Source: Davidsoniella eucalypti
Lineage: Eukaryota; Ascomycota; Sordariomycetes; Microascales; Ceratocystidaceae
Assembly: GCA_004009845.1 (NCBI GenBank)
Contig: RMBW01000029.1
Coordinates: forward strand, 62,001 to 126,000
Reading direction: 5' to 3'
Length of the DNA: 64,000 bases
Shown: piece by piece, positions 32,087 to 44,048 of the stretch
Numbering within the stretch: position 1 is the first letter of the stretch
How the letters are laid out: every line of letters starts with the position of its first letter
The notes under the pieces: model-generated
Database searches by the model: none
The model's input: the letters and a program-made list of their open reading frames with translations, nothing else
What the model was told of the DNA's origin: nothing
Made by a program: the position numbers and the translations under genes

Positions 32087-35000
32087 ATGGGCAGTCTTTT
32101 TGAGGGCATGCTAGCCCGCAATCCGGGCCTTGATGAGGACTCTTTATTCCCAACGGTAATAGTACTTTTCGGTCATAGTGTTCATGGCCAATATTCCTAA
32201 CAAGTCGCTCAACTCCTAGAATGACGAATACGATCTTGATGACGAGGCACCCTCCGCTTTCACCTTCAAGAAAGCCGCTAATGTTGCTGGCCGCTTTGGC
32301 GATCACCCTAGAAAGCGAATGCCAATACCATTTGATGGCAATACGGATTCATCGATGATTGAGCCACGGGCTAATACAACCAATACAACTACTTGTGGTA
32401 TTGTAACAACTCAAGCCAAAACATCTACTGGGTCAACATCATCAACGACACTTCCACAAACCCACCTGCAAGATTTGTCTTCCGTTGATAACTCATTCGT
32501 AACAACTGGTACCAACCAACCTGTTTCGCCCAACCATTCTTTAGTCACGCCATCATCAGCCAAAAGTTCATTTGCACAGCCTAATACTGGTACAGTCAGT
32601 AAGCAAAGTATCTGCTTTCCATTCCCGGAGGCTCACAACAGCACCTCCAAGATACAGCCAAAGCCTCATCACGAGGATAGAGGCATGCACGACTTGAGGA
32701 TATCACCGGCATTCGCGGTGCCGCATGATCAACAGGCAACCCGTCAAGAAATGCCTACAAGCCATCATACAGTCCGTCATACTTCCCCATCCGTTGTCGG
32801 AGATCTAGAGGCAACGCCGGTATGTAAGCCAAGGGAGCTCTCACAAGCAAGAGCATTCAAACATTCTACGTTGAAGTCAGCCTCTCACATAAAGCGACGC
32901 CATCCGCCTAATGTACACTCCCCCAGTCAAGATAAGCTTACATCCCAGCCTATGATCTCTCGTCCATCATCTCGTGCCTCAAACATCTCTCGCAGACGAA
33001 TGCAGGTGCCAACAGAATTCTTTTCCAAAAAGGGTGACGAAAAGCAACTACAAAATGTAGCCGTGACCCTCAACCAATGGGCAGAGTTCAATGCAGCACA
33101 ACGTACCAAGGCTAGAAGTGTCATCGATGGTCTTGAGAAGAAAATCTATAACCTCGAAAAGCGTCTTGGGCACGCTCAGAGAGCTATTACAGATGATCAA
33201 ACTCAGATTGAGGAACTCGAGTCAGAGAAGAAGGCTATTGAAGATCAGAACACCGGCCTCTTACAGCGTATCAGTGAGCTTCAATCAAAGTTCGATGACA
33301 ATGTCAAGATATCCGATGAGCTCGAGAATCAAAACACTCATATGGTAGCTCAACTTTCAATCATTTTTCACCATGTTGGCCTATTTGGTGACTTTGGAAG
33401 CCCGGATGAAGTAGTGTCCAAAGTTATTGAGGCCTTCGATGCTCGTCAAACAAATATTACAGATCTGGAGACATCAGTATCTTCATCAAATAAGGAGAGC
33501 AAAGAGCTGCAAGAAAGCATCAGACAACATGAGATGAACATGAAGCTAGTGAAACAAGAAAGTAAGTAAAATAGTAACACAAAGGTTTGATCAACACTAA
33601 CATATATATAGGCCAAGGACGAATTGAAAATCTCGAAGAGAAACTCCAACTTAAAACCGACGAGATTCATGTCCTACAAGCTCACATCTCTGAGCTCGAT
33701 CAAAGACTCAAAGATGGTAGGCATATAGAGGAACAAACCAAGGCACTTAGTACCCAGCTCAACAAGATCACGGAGTCTTTGGCCGAAACTCCACGGGTAA
33801 CTCCAATTGAACCTGGATTTTGCCGAGACATCGAAACTAAGTAAGATAATTGATTCCCAACATCCACTATACCATCCTTCCATCTCACTAACAAGCGATC
33901 TATCATTAGACTTGAATCCATTCTATCCAACATTCAAGAGCAAGTTGATGCTACCGATAAAGGATGTGCTATTCATGATTACTTTCTCAAGTTACAGGAT
34001 GTATTCACAAACACGGAATCGAAGTAGGTCAATCATTCTTCAGAGCCAACAGTTTTCGTACTAACTATATCCTAGTATCATATCCAGCGTTTCGAATACC
34101 GTCGCCGAGTGTCTTGAGCAACATGAAGAGCGAATCCCAAATGAACTAAAGGCCATTCTTGACAACCACCTCGCTTCAATCACTGAAAGTCTACATCTTC
34201 ATGAAACCCGCATCGAACAGAAAGCCTTGCAAACGGAAGCCAATCAACGCCCTTTCACTCATGTCGAGGAACTACAAAACGAATTGGCCGACGCTCGACG
34301 TGTTCAGTATGAAGCCGAGAACTTGCTAGGGAACAAACTCTGCCAAATCGAAGCTCTTCTAGAGAAAGCAAACGAGCTTGTGCAAGTCAAGGCTGAAAAT
34401 ACATCTCTGCGCGATACCATCATGAGCTTGACGTCCAACAAAGTTAATGCAACGGAAGAAAGGAGTAATGCCCTCGAGACTCTACAATCAAAGCTGATTG
34501 ATTGTGTCTTGCGCCAGGACAAGCTGCAGCTTGATCTTCAAGAACGAAACAAAGCTTACGATCAACTCCAGACTACACTCTTCGAACAACAGAAGAGATT
34601 GCAAGAGGCAGAGATGTACATGAACCTATCAACGGAGAGCAAAAGCTCGGGCCAAAATCAAGATGAGAGTCTAGATCTTGAACAGATTTCGACCCTACGC
34701 CGTGAATTGATCAATTCAAATCAGCGTGTGATCAATTTGAAGCAAAAAATCAAGAAGTACGAATCTCTGCTACAGAGCGCCCATGAGACCCTCAAGGAAT
34801 GGCACAAGCATGTCAAGTCAATCGAAAGCCTACAGGGTGGTCTTACCAACGCCGGAATCTCTGGTATGAATGCCATTTGCAAAAGACTTGAAGCGCTGTG
34901 GAGACACAAAGCCGAAAAAGAAGACGATCAAGAGACCGAGGGACCGAGTAGTGTGGTTGTTGATTCCGCTGACGCCCAACTTTCTTTGGTTCCCGGTGCA

Positions 35001-35786
35001 GATATCAAAACCGGTGTTGCTGATGAGTTCCTCTATGATATAGACATTGACGATATCTTGAACTCGATGGATTCATTGAAGAGTCCATTATGTGGTGGTT
35101 CTATACTCAAATCTACAGAGATTGATGAGATGGATAAAGCACGCAAGATTGTCATTAAGACCCCTTGTGGTGCTAATGATCCACCCATTGCACCTACCGT
35201 AGAGGAAGAAAAGATTGCTCGCCGATCGGCTGCTGCGCCTACATCTATCATGAAGACTCGGGCAAACGATGTACTGCCGTCGGCTTTGTCGATCTCAGCA
35301 ACAGTATCCATTGATGGCGAAGCATCACGCGATGAGATGAAAACTCGGGGCCGAAGAACCCAATTCCGAGACACATTTAAAAAGCAGTTGGGTCGGCCCC
35401 TTGTAGGCTATTGCCAAGCAAACTCCGCATCTACATCATCGGCCGTCAGTATGTCGACTGCAGATGAAATTCGACAGTTTCTGACCGTAGCACCGGCCGG
35501 TAGTATTTCGGTAGCTGGCATGAACTCAGGTGGCAAACGGGAAAGAGAAGAAGGCGAAGTTGGTAGAGCTTTTAAGGTGTACAAGAGCGATGTGGTGACA
35601 TCTCCACAGGAGGATGTATTCGGCACAAAGTCGGGTTATTTTGTGAGTAAAATAAGAAGCCAATATCAAGGTTTAGGTCAAGGGGAGGGCAGCATTTTAG
35701 AAAGGGCTGGAGTCAAGTCTTCTGGGGCATCACGCCGCTTAAGCTTACCCAATCCCAAGGGTAAAGATGTCGAACTAATGACATGA
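32087..35786 (+). CDS. Large coiled-coil protein of unknown function
   Basis: Five exons: 32087-32155, 32220-33561, 33612-33840, 33910-34023, 34076-35786; 1154 aa, all junctions in phase. N-terminus MGSLFEGMLARNPGLDEDSLF, then an acidic motif (NDEYDLDDEAPSAFTFKKAA) that may be a docking motif. Residues about 60-300 are Ser/Thr/Pro-rich and disordered. Coiled coil runs from about 305 to 545 (e.g. IDGLEKKIYNLEKRL, IEELESEKKAIED) and from about 590 to 860 (e.g. LQLDLQERNKAYDQLQ, INLKQKIKKYESLL). The last 290 residues are low complexity with a basic patch (RGRRTQFRDTFKKQLGRPL). No motor, zinc or enzyme motif. A disordered-coil-basic-tail layout suits a cytoskeletal, spindle-pole or synaptonemal filament protein, but nothing singles one out. 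Confidence 0.8.
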
Positions 35787-36169
35787 GACACGAGTGGCTA
35801 GTATGCTAATCATGAGTGTGGTAGGGTTGCTATAGCTGTTTTTTTTAGAATTTGGATAAGAAACATGGAATATTACTTGTGTAGTTTATTGGTGTATGAA
35901 TAGATTGGAAACATATTGATATAATATATGTACTGGTACAGATATGGAGCTTGATACCTGCTCACTATGATGATACATATGCGTGGAAGTTCCCTAACTT
36001 CTGCATAAGATGTTGTACAATTGGCTTCCCATGATTAGAAAGCCCAGATAGAAAAAAAGTAAAAGGGCTAAATGAAAATAACGAATGGAAGCCTCGGGGT
36101 ATGTAGGTTGCATATGATGTTTTGAAGATCGTGATAATTGTGATGTTCTGGGTCTTGGTGGTTGGTAGA
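35787..36169. other. Convergent 3' flanks
   Basis: Short AT-rich interval between the coiled-coil gene and bL33m, both ending here. Nothing else seen. Confidence 0.5.
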
Positions 36170-36555
36170 CTATTTTATTCTCTTCTTTGATTCTAGAAAA
36201 AGAACGTGTTTGCGCACTACAAGGACCAACTAGTTAGCTTCAAGTTCATGGATTCAACCTCTTATGTGACGATATATGTATTCTGGTCGTTAGGGCAAAC
36301 AAGCCAAGATGTACGGACCTATGGGATCGTATTTCATCATGCTCATAGGACGAGCCTGACGCGGACGACGGAATGTGTAGAAGAAGCCAGTCATAGCCAT
36401 GGAGATTAGGCGTACGGGAATAATACGAGCTTTCACTATAGTGCGATAACATTCGTTAGCAGAAGCTCTGTTGTATCTTTGCATCAACTCTCTATGGCAA
36501 TCTTTATGATATTGAATATTTGGAGAGAATTAGCAAATGCACCTTTCTTAGCCAT
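36170..36555 (-). CDS. MRPL39: Mitochondrial ribosomal protein bL33m
   Basis: Mitochondrial large-subunit ribosomal protein of the bacterial L33 family (yeast Mrpl39). Three exons: 36555-36543 (13 nt, MAKK plus one base), 36435-36319 and 36216-36170; 58 aa. The spliced product reads [21 protein letters not shown], then [18 protein letters not shown] and [14 protein letters not shown], matching the L33 pattern of a basic start, VRLIS(M)A.TG, Y.T and MMKYDP...R..VLF.E. The second intron has an unusual GTCCGT donor but a good CTAAC branch site and TAG acceptor. Reading through it gives a truncated tail (GPYILACLP) lacking the conserved end, which supports splicing. It overlaps only chance ORFs and is easily missed. 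A telobox pair is 260-290 bp upstream. Confidence 0.88.
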
Positions 36556-38110
36556 CGTGACTCTGTGTAACCGGCTTATAGGGGGAGGCCTGTATGGGAG
36601 AAGGAAGTTAAGTCGCAAAAAGAGAGACGGTTATGACGATGTTGGGAGTATCGCGAGGCTTCAAATCCTATGAATTCGCCAATAAAGTTTGCGAGTAAAC
36701 TCAAATGTCGAACATTGAGTCGGTTAATCACCGGTAAACATGAGCGTTAATTGCAGCTAAACCTTCATTATGGTGGGGCATCTACCTTTCTCTTAGCTAG
36801 CATAATCGGGTATATTAGGGTTCGTATGTAAATCATTGTTAGGGTTATTGTAGTAAAAACAGTACTGTAGCAAAAGAAACAAAGTCGGAGCTGTTAAGAA
36901 CTAGCAACAGTCATACAAAAAAGTACAAGATTTGATAAGTTGAGGGACGGTGGCGACTGGAAGGCTATAAACAATCTTAATTGGAGCGTGAGATATAATA
37001 ACGACTATCTTGTATGACATAGAAACAAGTTGCCAGCCAACCTGGACACAGCATAGACTAAGTGAAGATTCGCCTTGGTATTTCATTGTTAATATGGGAA
37101 TGAGACAGTCGGCATTGTAATTAATATGGCATAATTGAATGCGTCGTCATTCAAAAACGACACTTTAGAGCTTGTAAGTATGGGCAAGTTATTACTACTA
37201 TATATGGCAAAAAAACGGGCTGCCAACTCCGCGGATAATGGACCAAGAATAGAAGCCAAGAATATCAAGCAGAGTCTCTGCTAGAGGCTTGAATGTAACC
37301 GAGGAGAACAAAAGAAAAGAAGAAAAACGGATTTAGTTGATGAGAAAAGACTATTGTAAGATTGTGTATACTTAGTTATCATGTAGTATAGTCTGTGGCT
37401 GGGCCCTCCCCCAAAAAAGTTGGGGGGGGGGTTGGAGAAGACAGGTGCTATTTGTATTATTATCACGTCACAAGTACAAAAACCACGAGAAAGTTTTTCT
37501 CTCGCATCTCTCCAACAATCCGGGAAGCAATTCGAGTTGTTGCGAGGTGATACATAGGTGAATGAAGAAGAAAGAAAGCTCTAGCTTAGAGCCAGTCTAG
37601 GAGCAAATTCTTGGTTTATTCTTCGGGACACTTAGACGGGAAACAGAAACACACTAGTTCTACAATAGTCACCAATCTTTTCCCCTCGGAGACGGCTAGT
37701 TGCCAAGTTCTACGATATCACTGTGTCCTAGAAGGAGGAGTTGCGCGTTCTTCTATCTTGACCGATCAGATATTTTTGTCTTTGTATTTAATTTTTTCCC
37801 TCCTAGAAATACTTTTTAGTATGCTCTTCTGTGTTATTTATTAGGGTTACTTTTTCTATCATCCATCCCGCACATCCAACTATATTTTCTTTCTTCTGTA
37901 TCTTTTTTTCTTCTCTGGCAACCCTGCTGGACTTAAAATCGTTGTTTTCCGAGCTGTCATTATTGGTCTTCTGGAAGCTGGACTAGTCTTTGCCGACTGA
38001 CTAACAAAAAACTCGCTATTATAGAGAGGAAACTCGAAACTTCGGATTACAGACTACAGTATCCTTATCACTCAGCTTTTCTCATAGACTGCCAAATATC
38101 GGTTATAAAA
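36556..38110. other. Divergent intergenic region bL33m / ALT leader
   Basis: 1.5 kb with the telobox pair (listed), a C-run/G-run hairpin near 37408-37432 (CCCTCCCCCAAAAAAG then a run of ten G), a single TTAGGGTT at 37841-37848, and a CT-rich run (about 37860-37990) before the candidate ALT first exon. No supported ORF. Confidence 0.5.
36815..36846. promoter_or_regulatory. Telobox pair upstream of bL33m
   Basis: Perfect TTAGGGTT at 36815-36822 and 36839-36846 (24-bp spacing), 260-290 bp upstream of the bL33m ATG; same motif and similar distance as for ILM1. Function inferred. Confidence 0.45.
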
Positions 38111-38174
38111 ATGAGCGTCACTCAGGCTGCCAGACGGCACACGGCGAAGCTGGCCGGTTCCAGCAACGCCGCTT
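38111..38174 (+). CDS. Candidate distal first exon of alanine aminotransferase (presequence)
   Basis: An ATG at 38111 opens 21 codons (MSVTQAARRHTAKLAGSSNA...) ending at a GTAAGT donor (38175). It is rich in Arg, Lys, Ser and Ala with no acidic residue, the look of a mitochondrial targeting peptide. It ends in phase 1. An acceptor CTATCAAAG at 40289 inside the annotated ALT start exon accepts phase 1 and gives ...SSNAAYFTSRNRFAVLAKPR, joining smoothly to the conserved part (522 aa in all). A 2.1-kb intron would be exceptional here. Alternatively this is the first exon of some other transcript. Confidence 0.45.
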
Positions 38175-40270
38175 GTAAGTATCTCTGTTTTTTTTCTATC
38201 CATTTTTTCGCTCTGAATTCCCCATCAACTAGCACTCGCTGTGAGCCAAGGCGACAGACAAATGCGCCGAATTTGGGCGGACTTTGACCTGCGCTCTACT
38301 AGTAGCTGTTAGTGCTCTGCTTTGCTAGCTCGCCTTGCCTACCCTTCCCTTTCCGTTTCTACCCTCGCCCTTTATCCCCCGCGGGACAGAGACACTTGCC
38401 CTGCAGAGCTTGCTATCATGTGCTAGTAGAGTAGCCAGCCAACCAGACGCATATGCTACTTATCTCGTGTGCTATCGCGGTGTCATAAGCTGTGTTGATT
38501 ACCAGCTCAAGCAGGACGCCGAAGTCGGCCCCCTTGGCCTGTCATAGGGTGGACAGCTGTAAGATCCCGGTAGGGCCGTTTATTATGTCTCCAGGATGGC
38601 AAGATTCTGAACAATAACCTGAAGTTATATCGCCAGCAGCGAGGGATGAGAGGTTGTATATGCTTTTCTTTGGAGTAATTACCCGCCGTCAGAATCACAT
38701 CACCCCGGATTCCAAAACACGCTATGTGACCGTGCAGAAACATGGAGAAATCGACGCATCTTGGGACTTATTTAGGGCACCTTTCTTTTCTTGGCTTTGT
38801 ACCTGTGAGGGACTCTTTGGCTGCTGTAACCAAGACGCCATAGCTCTAGTTTTATATCAAACATTGTCGTAGCTTGAGGCCAGAATTTGGCAATCTCCAA
38901 GAGACACTGCGTCAGGCGACAGCTGCGGTCAGCCCATTATCCTGACTTTGTTGCCTCCCGGCCGTCCGTACGAGTCGGCCTGCTGATGGCTTTGTACAAA
39001 CAAACAGCCACGGCTTTAAGCCAAGAAGACGCGCTCGAGTCGAGCACAAGCGTGTAACTTGACTTGGCGGCTGCCATCGTCCCTCTCCAGTCACAGGGTA
39101 GTTTGTCTTTCCTTGTCCTGCTGTCTTTTGGAATTTCTACGTCAGCCGCCTCCCCACGTTCTGACATCATGCATTGCCCCAATCGCTAGCCAACAAAGGC
39201 CGCAGAACGGGGGGCAATGGCCGGAGCCAGCCAACCAAACGGTGCAGACTACATCTGTAGATATACAGATAGAACTACACTACGTAGCCGGTCTAAGTCG
39301 AACAAGGCCGGCTGCTGCTTATGGAATGTAGACACAGCTCGGTATCGTTCGCTACTGGCTATATACTGAGTACTTGGATGGTACATGAAAGTCTTCGTCT
39401 GATCCGCTAGCTCATGGCGGCGGCGTTGCACTGCTATTCTACCGCCGTATCTGCTACAGTCATACTCATGTGTCAAGCAGCCTAGAGAGAAGCCACCCTT
39501 ATTCCTTCTAGCTTGTGTTCTAGCCTGTCTTCTGGCCAACCAATATATCGAAGGAGCACGCCGCAAACCGCCCCCTATGCCTGTCCATGAACCAGCGGTC
39601 CCCCGGGAACGCGGATGTCCAGTGACTCCCCAGTAGCAGGAGCTACTACGCTTTTTCCTTTCTGGGACGTGCCCTCTCTTTGTCAGTTGTTGGTCGATAG
39701 GTGCTGCCTTTATTACGGTGGCCAATCTGCTTATAGATGGCCGTTTACATGTATTCGATGTACTTAAAGCACGCATCCGCTAGTGCCCTTGACATTCTAG
39801 ATACCATTCCCCGTTCTCTTCTACTCTACGTTATTTATTGTTTCTCTCGTTTATGTTTTTCTGTTACTAAACACAAAAGAGCTAGCATCTTGTTCCAGTC
39901 AAAGTCTCTGCTGCTACTATCTTACTGTTTTCATCTTACTCGTTATACCCAGTCTCTCTTATTTGCCTCCCAAGAACTTCTTCGCCCCAGTCAGATCGAA
40001 GCCTCTTCCTTTCTTTTTCTTTTGCGTCTGCCCTTGCTTGTTGTTATCAAATCTTTTCAGTTTCTACATTCCAGAGCTGGTATATGCCGTCACTTCACTC
40101 TATTTATGTGCCGCGTTGAGTTTTGAAACTTTCACTGTTGGTCCCAGTACTACTAGCCTCATACATTAAACCGTACAATACATCTCGCCTATCCACAGTG
40201 TTGGCAAATTGCCGAGGCTAAGCTTCCATAGCTTCAACCGATATCTCCGTCCTACGAACATTCACTCACA
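38175..40270. other. Long leader/intron region upstream of ALT
   Basis: 2.1 kb without a supported gene; overlapping ORFs on both strands (39249-39776 minus, 39737-40126 plus) look random. From about 39800 the plus strand turns CT-rich (TTCTCTTCTACTC, TCTCTCGTTTATG), like other promoters here, so a second promoter directly upstream of the 40271 ATG is plausible. Confidence 0.45.
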
Positions 40271-41862
40271 ATGTCTCCTCCTATCAAAGACTTTACTTCT
40301 AGAAACCGCTTTGCTGTCTTGGCTAAGCCCAGATCTATGGCCACCAAGAGCACGCGGTTGACTTTCGAGAACATCAACCAGCGCATCATTGCCGCCAAGT
40401 ACGCTGTCAGAGGCGAGCTGGCCGTCAAGTCCGAGGCCTATCGCCAGCAGTTGGCTCATGGTACTGCCGGTGATCTGCCCTTTGATCAGGTCATCTCTGC
40501 CAACATTGGTAACCCCCAGCAGCTAGACCAGAAGCCCATTACCTTCTTCCGCCAGGTTGCTAGTTTGCTGGAAAACCCGCAGCTGCTTGAGAACGAGGAT
40601 GTCCTGGTCAATCAGCTTGGTTACAAGTCTGACGTCATTGAGCGTGCCCGTTTCTTACTCAAGTCTGTACAGAGTGTTGGTGCCTACAGTGCCAGTGCCG
40701 GAGCTCCCGCCATCCGCAACAGTATCGCTCGTTTCCTTGAGGGTAAGCTTTGTCTGTAACAAGCCGCATTAACTTTGAGCCTTCTAACATGTTCTTCCTC
40801 AAAACTACAGAGCGCGACGGCTACCCTGCTGATCCCAACCACATCTATCTGTCGGCTGGCGCCTCATCAGGCGTCAACACTCTGCTGAACATCATCTGCG
40901 CCGACAAGAACACTGGCGTTCTCGTGCCCATCCCTCAGTATCCTCTATACACCGCATCGCTGTCAGTGCTGGACGCCCACTGCGTGCCGTACTTGCTAGA
41001 TGAGAAGAAGGCTTGGGGAACCGACCTGGATGTGATCAAGGAGTCCTACGCCAAATCCCAGGCCGAGGGTATCGATACCCGGGCCATTGTTGTCATCAAT
41101 CCCGGAAACCCCACTGGTGCGTCGCTGTCGGAGGCCGATATCCGTAACGTCATCAACTTTGCTGCCGATGAGGGCCTAGTCATCATCGCCGACGAAGTGT
41201 ACCAGACCAACGTCTTCATTGGCAAGTTCCACAGCTTCAAGCAGGTGCTGAGCCAAATGATCGAGGAGAAGCCCGGCCACTACGATCATGTCGAGCTGGC
41301 CTCGCTACACTCCATCTCCAAGGGCATGGTTGGCGAATGCGGTCACCGCGGTGGCTACTTCGAGCTAGTCGGCTTTGACCCTGCTGTCGAGGCCGAGATC
41401 TACAAGTTTGTCAGCATCATGCTGTGCGCCCCCGTTATCGGTCAGTGCCTGGTCGAGCTGATGGTCAACCCTCCCCGTCCCGGTGAGCCATCACACGTCC
41501 TGTACAAGCAAGAGTACGATTCCATCTTCCACGGCCTACGCGAGCGCGCCAACGCCCTACACCGCGCCTTCAGCCAGATGGAAGGCGTCGAGTGCGGCGA
41601 GCCCCAGGGCTCCATGTACCTGTTCCCCACCATCGCACTGCCGGCCAAGGCTATTGCCGCCGCCGAGGCTGAGAACCGTCAGCCTGACGAGTTCTACGCT
41701 ATGCATCTGTTGGATTCCACCGGTATCTGCGTCGTTGCTGGCTCTGGATTCGGCCAGAAACCCGGAACTTTCCACTTCCGCACTACATTCTTGGCTCCCG
41801 GCACTGAATGGACCGAGCGCATCGTGAAGTTCCACCAGGAATTCATGGACGAGTTCCGGTGA
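40271..41862 (+). CDS. ALT1: Alanine aminotransferase (PLP-dependent)
   Basis: Transfers the amino group between alanine and 2-oxoglutarate (giving pyruvate and glutamate), class I/II aminotransferase fold. Exons 40271-40742 and 40811-41862; 507 aa from the proximal ATG. Family hallmarks: YAVRGELAVKSE and FDQVISANIGNPQQL near the N-terminus, YSASAGAPAIR, DPNHIYLSAGASSGV (cofactor phosphate region), VVINPGNPTGASLS, IIADEVYQTNVF, and SISKGMVGECGHRGGYFE with the PLP lysine at about residue 328, then FHFRTTFLAPG. The first 35 residues (MSPPIKDFTSRNRFAVLAKPRS) are basic and may themselves target mitochondria. Codon choice is more GC-rich than in neighbours, as expected for a highly expressed enzyme. 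See the candidate distal exon at 38111. Confidence 0.93.
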
Positions 41863-42461
41863 GTTCCGGTAAATAGTGAATCACCCACTAGCTTGTCGGT
41901 ATTAGTCACTTGTATATGGTACTCTTCTGTCTTGGTATGATTAAAAACATTAATAAAATTAAACTGTTACACGAATATAATTATATATCATCATGATGCT
42001 TCGAAGAGAGGAAAATGAAGAAAAAAATTAGGAGAAAAAAAGCATCCTATAGATGAAGTGAGGTTGCTTTCAGATATGACCAGTCACATTAACCTGTCTA
42101 AACCCAAAAATCGTAGTGCATGGATGATACGAGGTTGTCGTAGCTTTGTGGGGAAATCATGATCTGATAACAGGCCATTTTCTTTGATTTCAGCTGTCGC
42201 CAGAACAAAACCGTCTCCGAAACATGACAAATCAGATACAATGACGATATACGACGAAACACAAAGGCTAAATTAGTTACTCTGTAACTACAAGTAGTTG
42301 TTGTGACAAATAATGGAATGTAATTGTAATTCATGTTCTACGTCTGTGTAGTAAACAAGACCAGCAGCATGTCGAGTACTGACTGTATTGGTCGATTATT
42401 GAGCTCCTCCGCTATATGGATAGATAGTTTCTAAGTCTCTTGACCTGCTTATTCCTCTACT
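41863..42461. other. Convergent intergenic region ALT / RPN7
   Basis: AT-rich 3' flanks of two convergent genes; no further feature seen. Confidence 0.5.
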
Positions 42462-44048
42462 TTATGCCCGCTCTGAGCCTCTTAGTCTAACAGCCTGGCC
42501 GTACTTCTGAAGCTTAGTGATCAAATGATCACCCTGGCGCAGTACGTCTTGGTACTGCTTGTTCTTGTTGTCAGGACGGTTGGTCTCGATGACACCCTTG
42601 CCGTTCACACGGTCGATGGAGCAAGGAATGCGACCGGCGGCAATAAATCTCGCAAGATCGCTAGAAGTCGTCATGGTTAGTACATGATACATGGCCTATG
42701 TCCGTATCAGAAAATAAACGTGACTTACCGGTCTAAGAAGTCAACAGTCACGCCAAAGTCGTGAGCCATGGTGTCGAGTCCAACAACCCGGTAGCTTTGC
42801 AGAAGCTGCTGGTAGGCACGTAGCCGCATTTCGCGGATAAACCAGCTCTTGTGCTCTAACAAGTAGTGATCCTGATTCAGGAACTGCTCTTCAACCTGCG
42901 CTAGTGACTGGAAGAATGCCTTGTAGTTTCCGTGGTATAACGCGCTAACAAGAGTTGCCAGTGCCGTGAAGTCGATGGCCATCTCTGCCTCAACTTCGGT
43001 GCCACTGCCGAGAGCAGCCAAGTTAACTAGGCCACGCTTGACTGGGGCGGGGGCGGATTCCTTGTCATCGAGAGAAAGTGCCATGAGCTTGTCTTCGCCG
43101 TCACCCATAACAGCCTTGATCTGCGGCGCATCAACAACCTTGGACTTGAAATCCACGCGCTTGAGGGATACAGCACCAGCTAGAACTGAGTATATCACCA
43201 GGGAGCTGTATGTACAAAGCTCGTAGCTGGTGAAAGTCTCCAAGCTGTCCAAAAGCAGTGGCGCAGCCAAGTTATAAGAGCGAACGGAAAGCAGGTAGAT
43301 GCCTTCGTAGGCCTTGAGACGGTTACGACGATCCCAGTCACCACCAGACTCGACAAGGGCCTTTGCACGCTCAACGTGCTTCTTAACTAAGGACTTGTCG
43401 CCGAAGAAAAGACCCATACGTATTATAGCAAGAACAATGTCGATTTTGGTTCCAAGCATACCAGTCTTCTCGATAACCTCTTCATAGGCAGCAATAGCCC
43501 GGTCCTAAAGTCACATACAACTTAGCATTGGCACAGATATACATCAAGTTATGATGAAATACTCCGAGAGACTAGCTTACCTTGTCGCCCACACGGGCCC
43601 AGAACTCCGCACGCTTACCGCGGGCAGCAACAATCTCGATATCGCCGGCCTTCTCAACGGCTTCATCTTCCTCTTCCTTGTATCCAGCTAGCTCAGCATC
43701 GTTCTCGGCCTTGAGCTTGTTATATAGCTCCTCGTCCCAGGGAAGGAACGTAGCAGCTGACGAGCTTTTGCTGGCAATTAAGCCAACGAGGCTTGACTTA
43801 CGGCCCAGAGTAGGCTTAACTGATGCAAGGCCGGATGAAGCTTCGGTAGCTACAGCGTTGAGAAGTCCCGCGGTGGGGTGGGCCAAATACCAGTAGAGAG
43901 ATGCCATCTTGTGCTCGGAAATGGCATCTTGCAGTGCCTGAGCCGAGGCTTGCTGTGCTGGGCGGGCGGAGTACGAATTGGTCAGGTTGAAGACATGTTG
44001 GCTGAGGGCCAGCTGTGGCCACTTGGCATACTGAGCCTCGGCGCTCAT
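42462..44048 (-). CDS. RPN7: 26S proteasome regulatory subunit Rpn7 (PSMD6)
   Basis: Lid subunit of the 19S regulatory particle. Exons 44048-43581, 43504-42729, 42660-42462; 480 aa. The N-terminus (YAKWPQLALSQHVFNLTN) and residues 85-160 carry the Rpn7-type helical domain (FLPWDEELYNKLKAENDAEL, then WARVGDKDRAIAAYEEVIEKTG). TPR-like helices follow (IDIVLAIIRMGLFFGDKSL, RRNRLKAYEGIYLLSVRSYN). The PCI domain is at about 330-445 (FFQSLAQVEEQFLNQDHYLL, then [40 protein letters not shown] is its winged-helix part, quoted in pieces across intron 2). An acidic insert (SLDDKESAPAP) near residue 265 makes it slightly longer than the yeast protein. Divergent from ABD1. Confidence 0.93.

Noticed and set aside
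37408..37432. C-run/G-run hairpin with ten consecutive G
   Set aside because: Could fold as hairpin or quadruplex, but it is an isolated low-complexity run with no link to a gene.
39249..39776. 175-codon minus-strand frame in the ALT leader region
   Set aside because: Basic, low-complexity, overlaps other open frames; no homology features.
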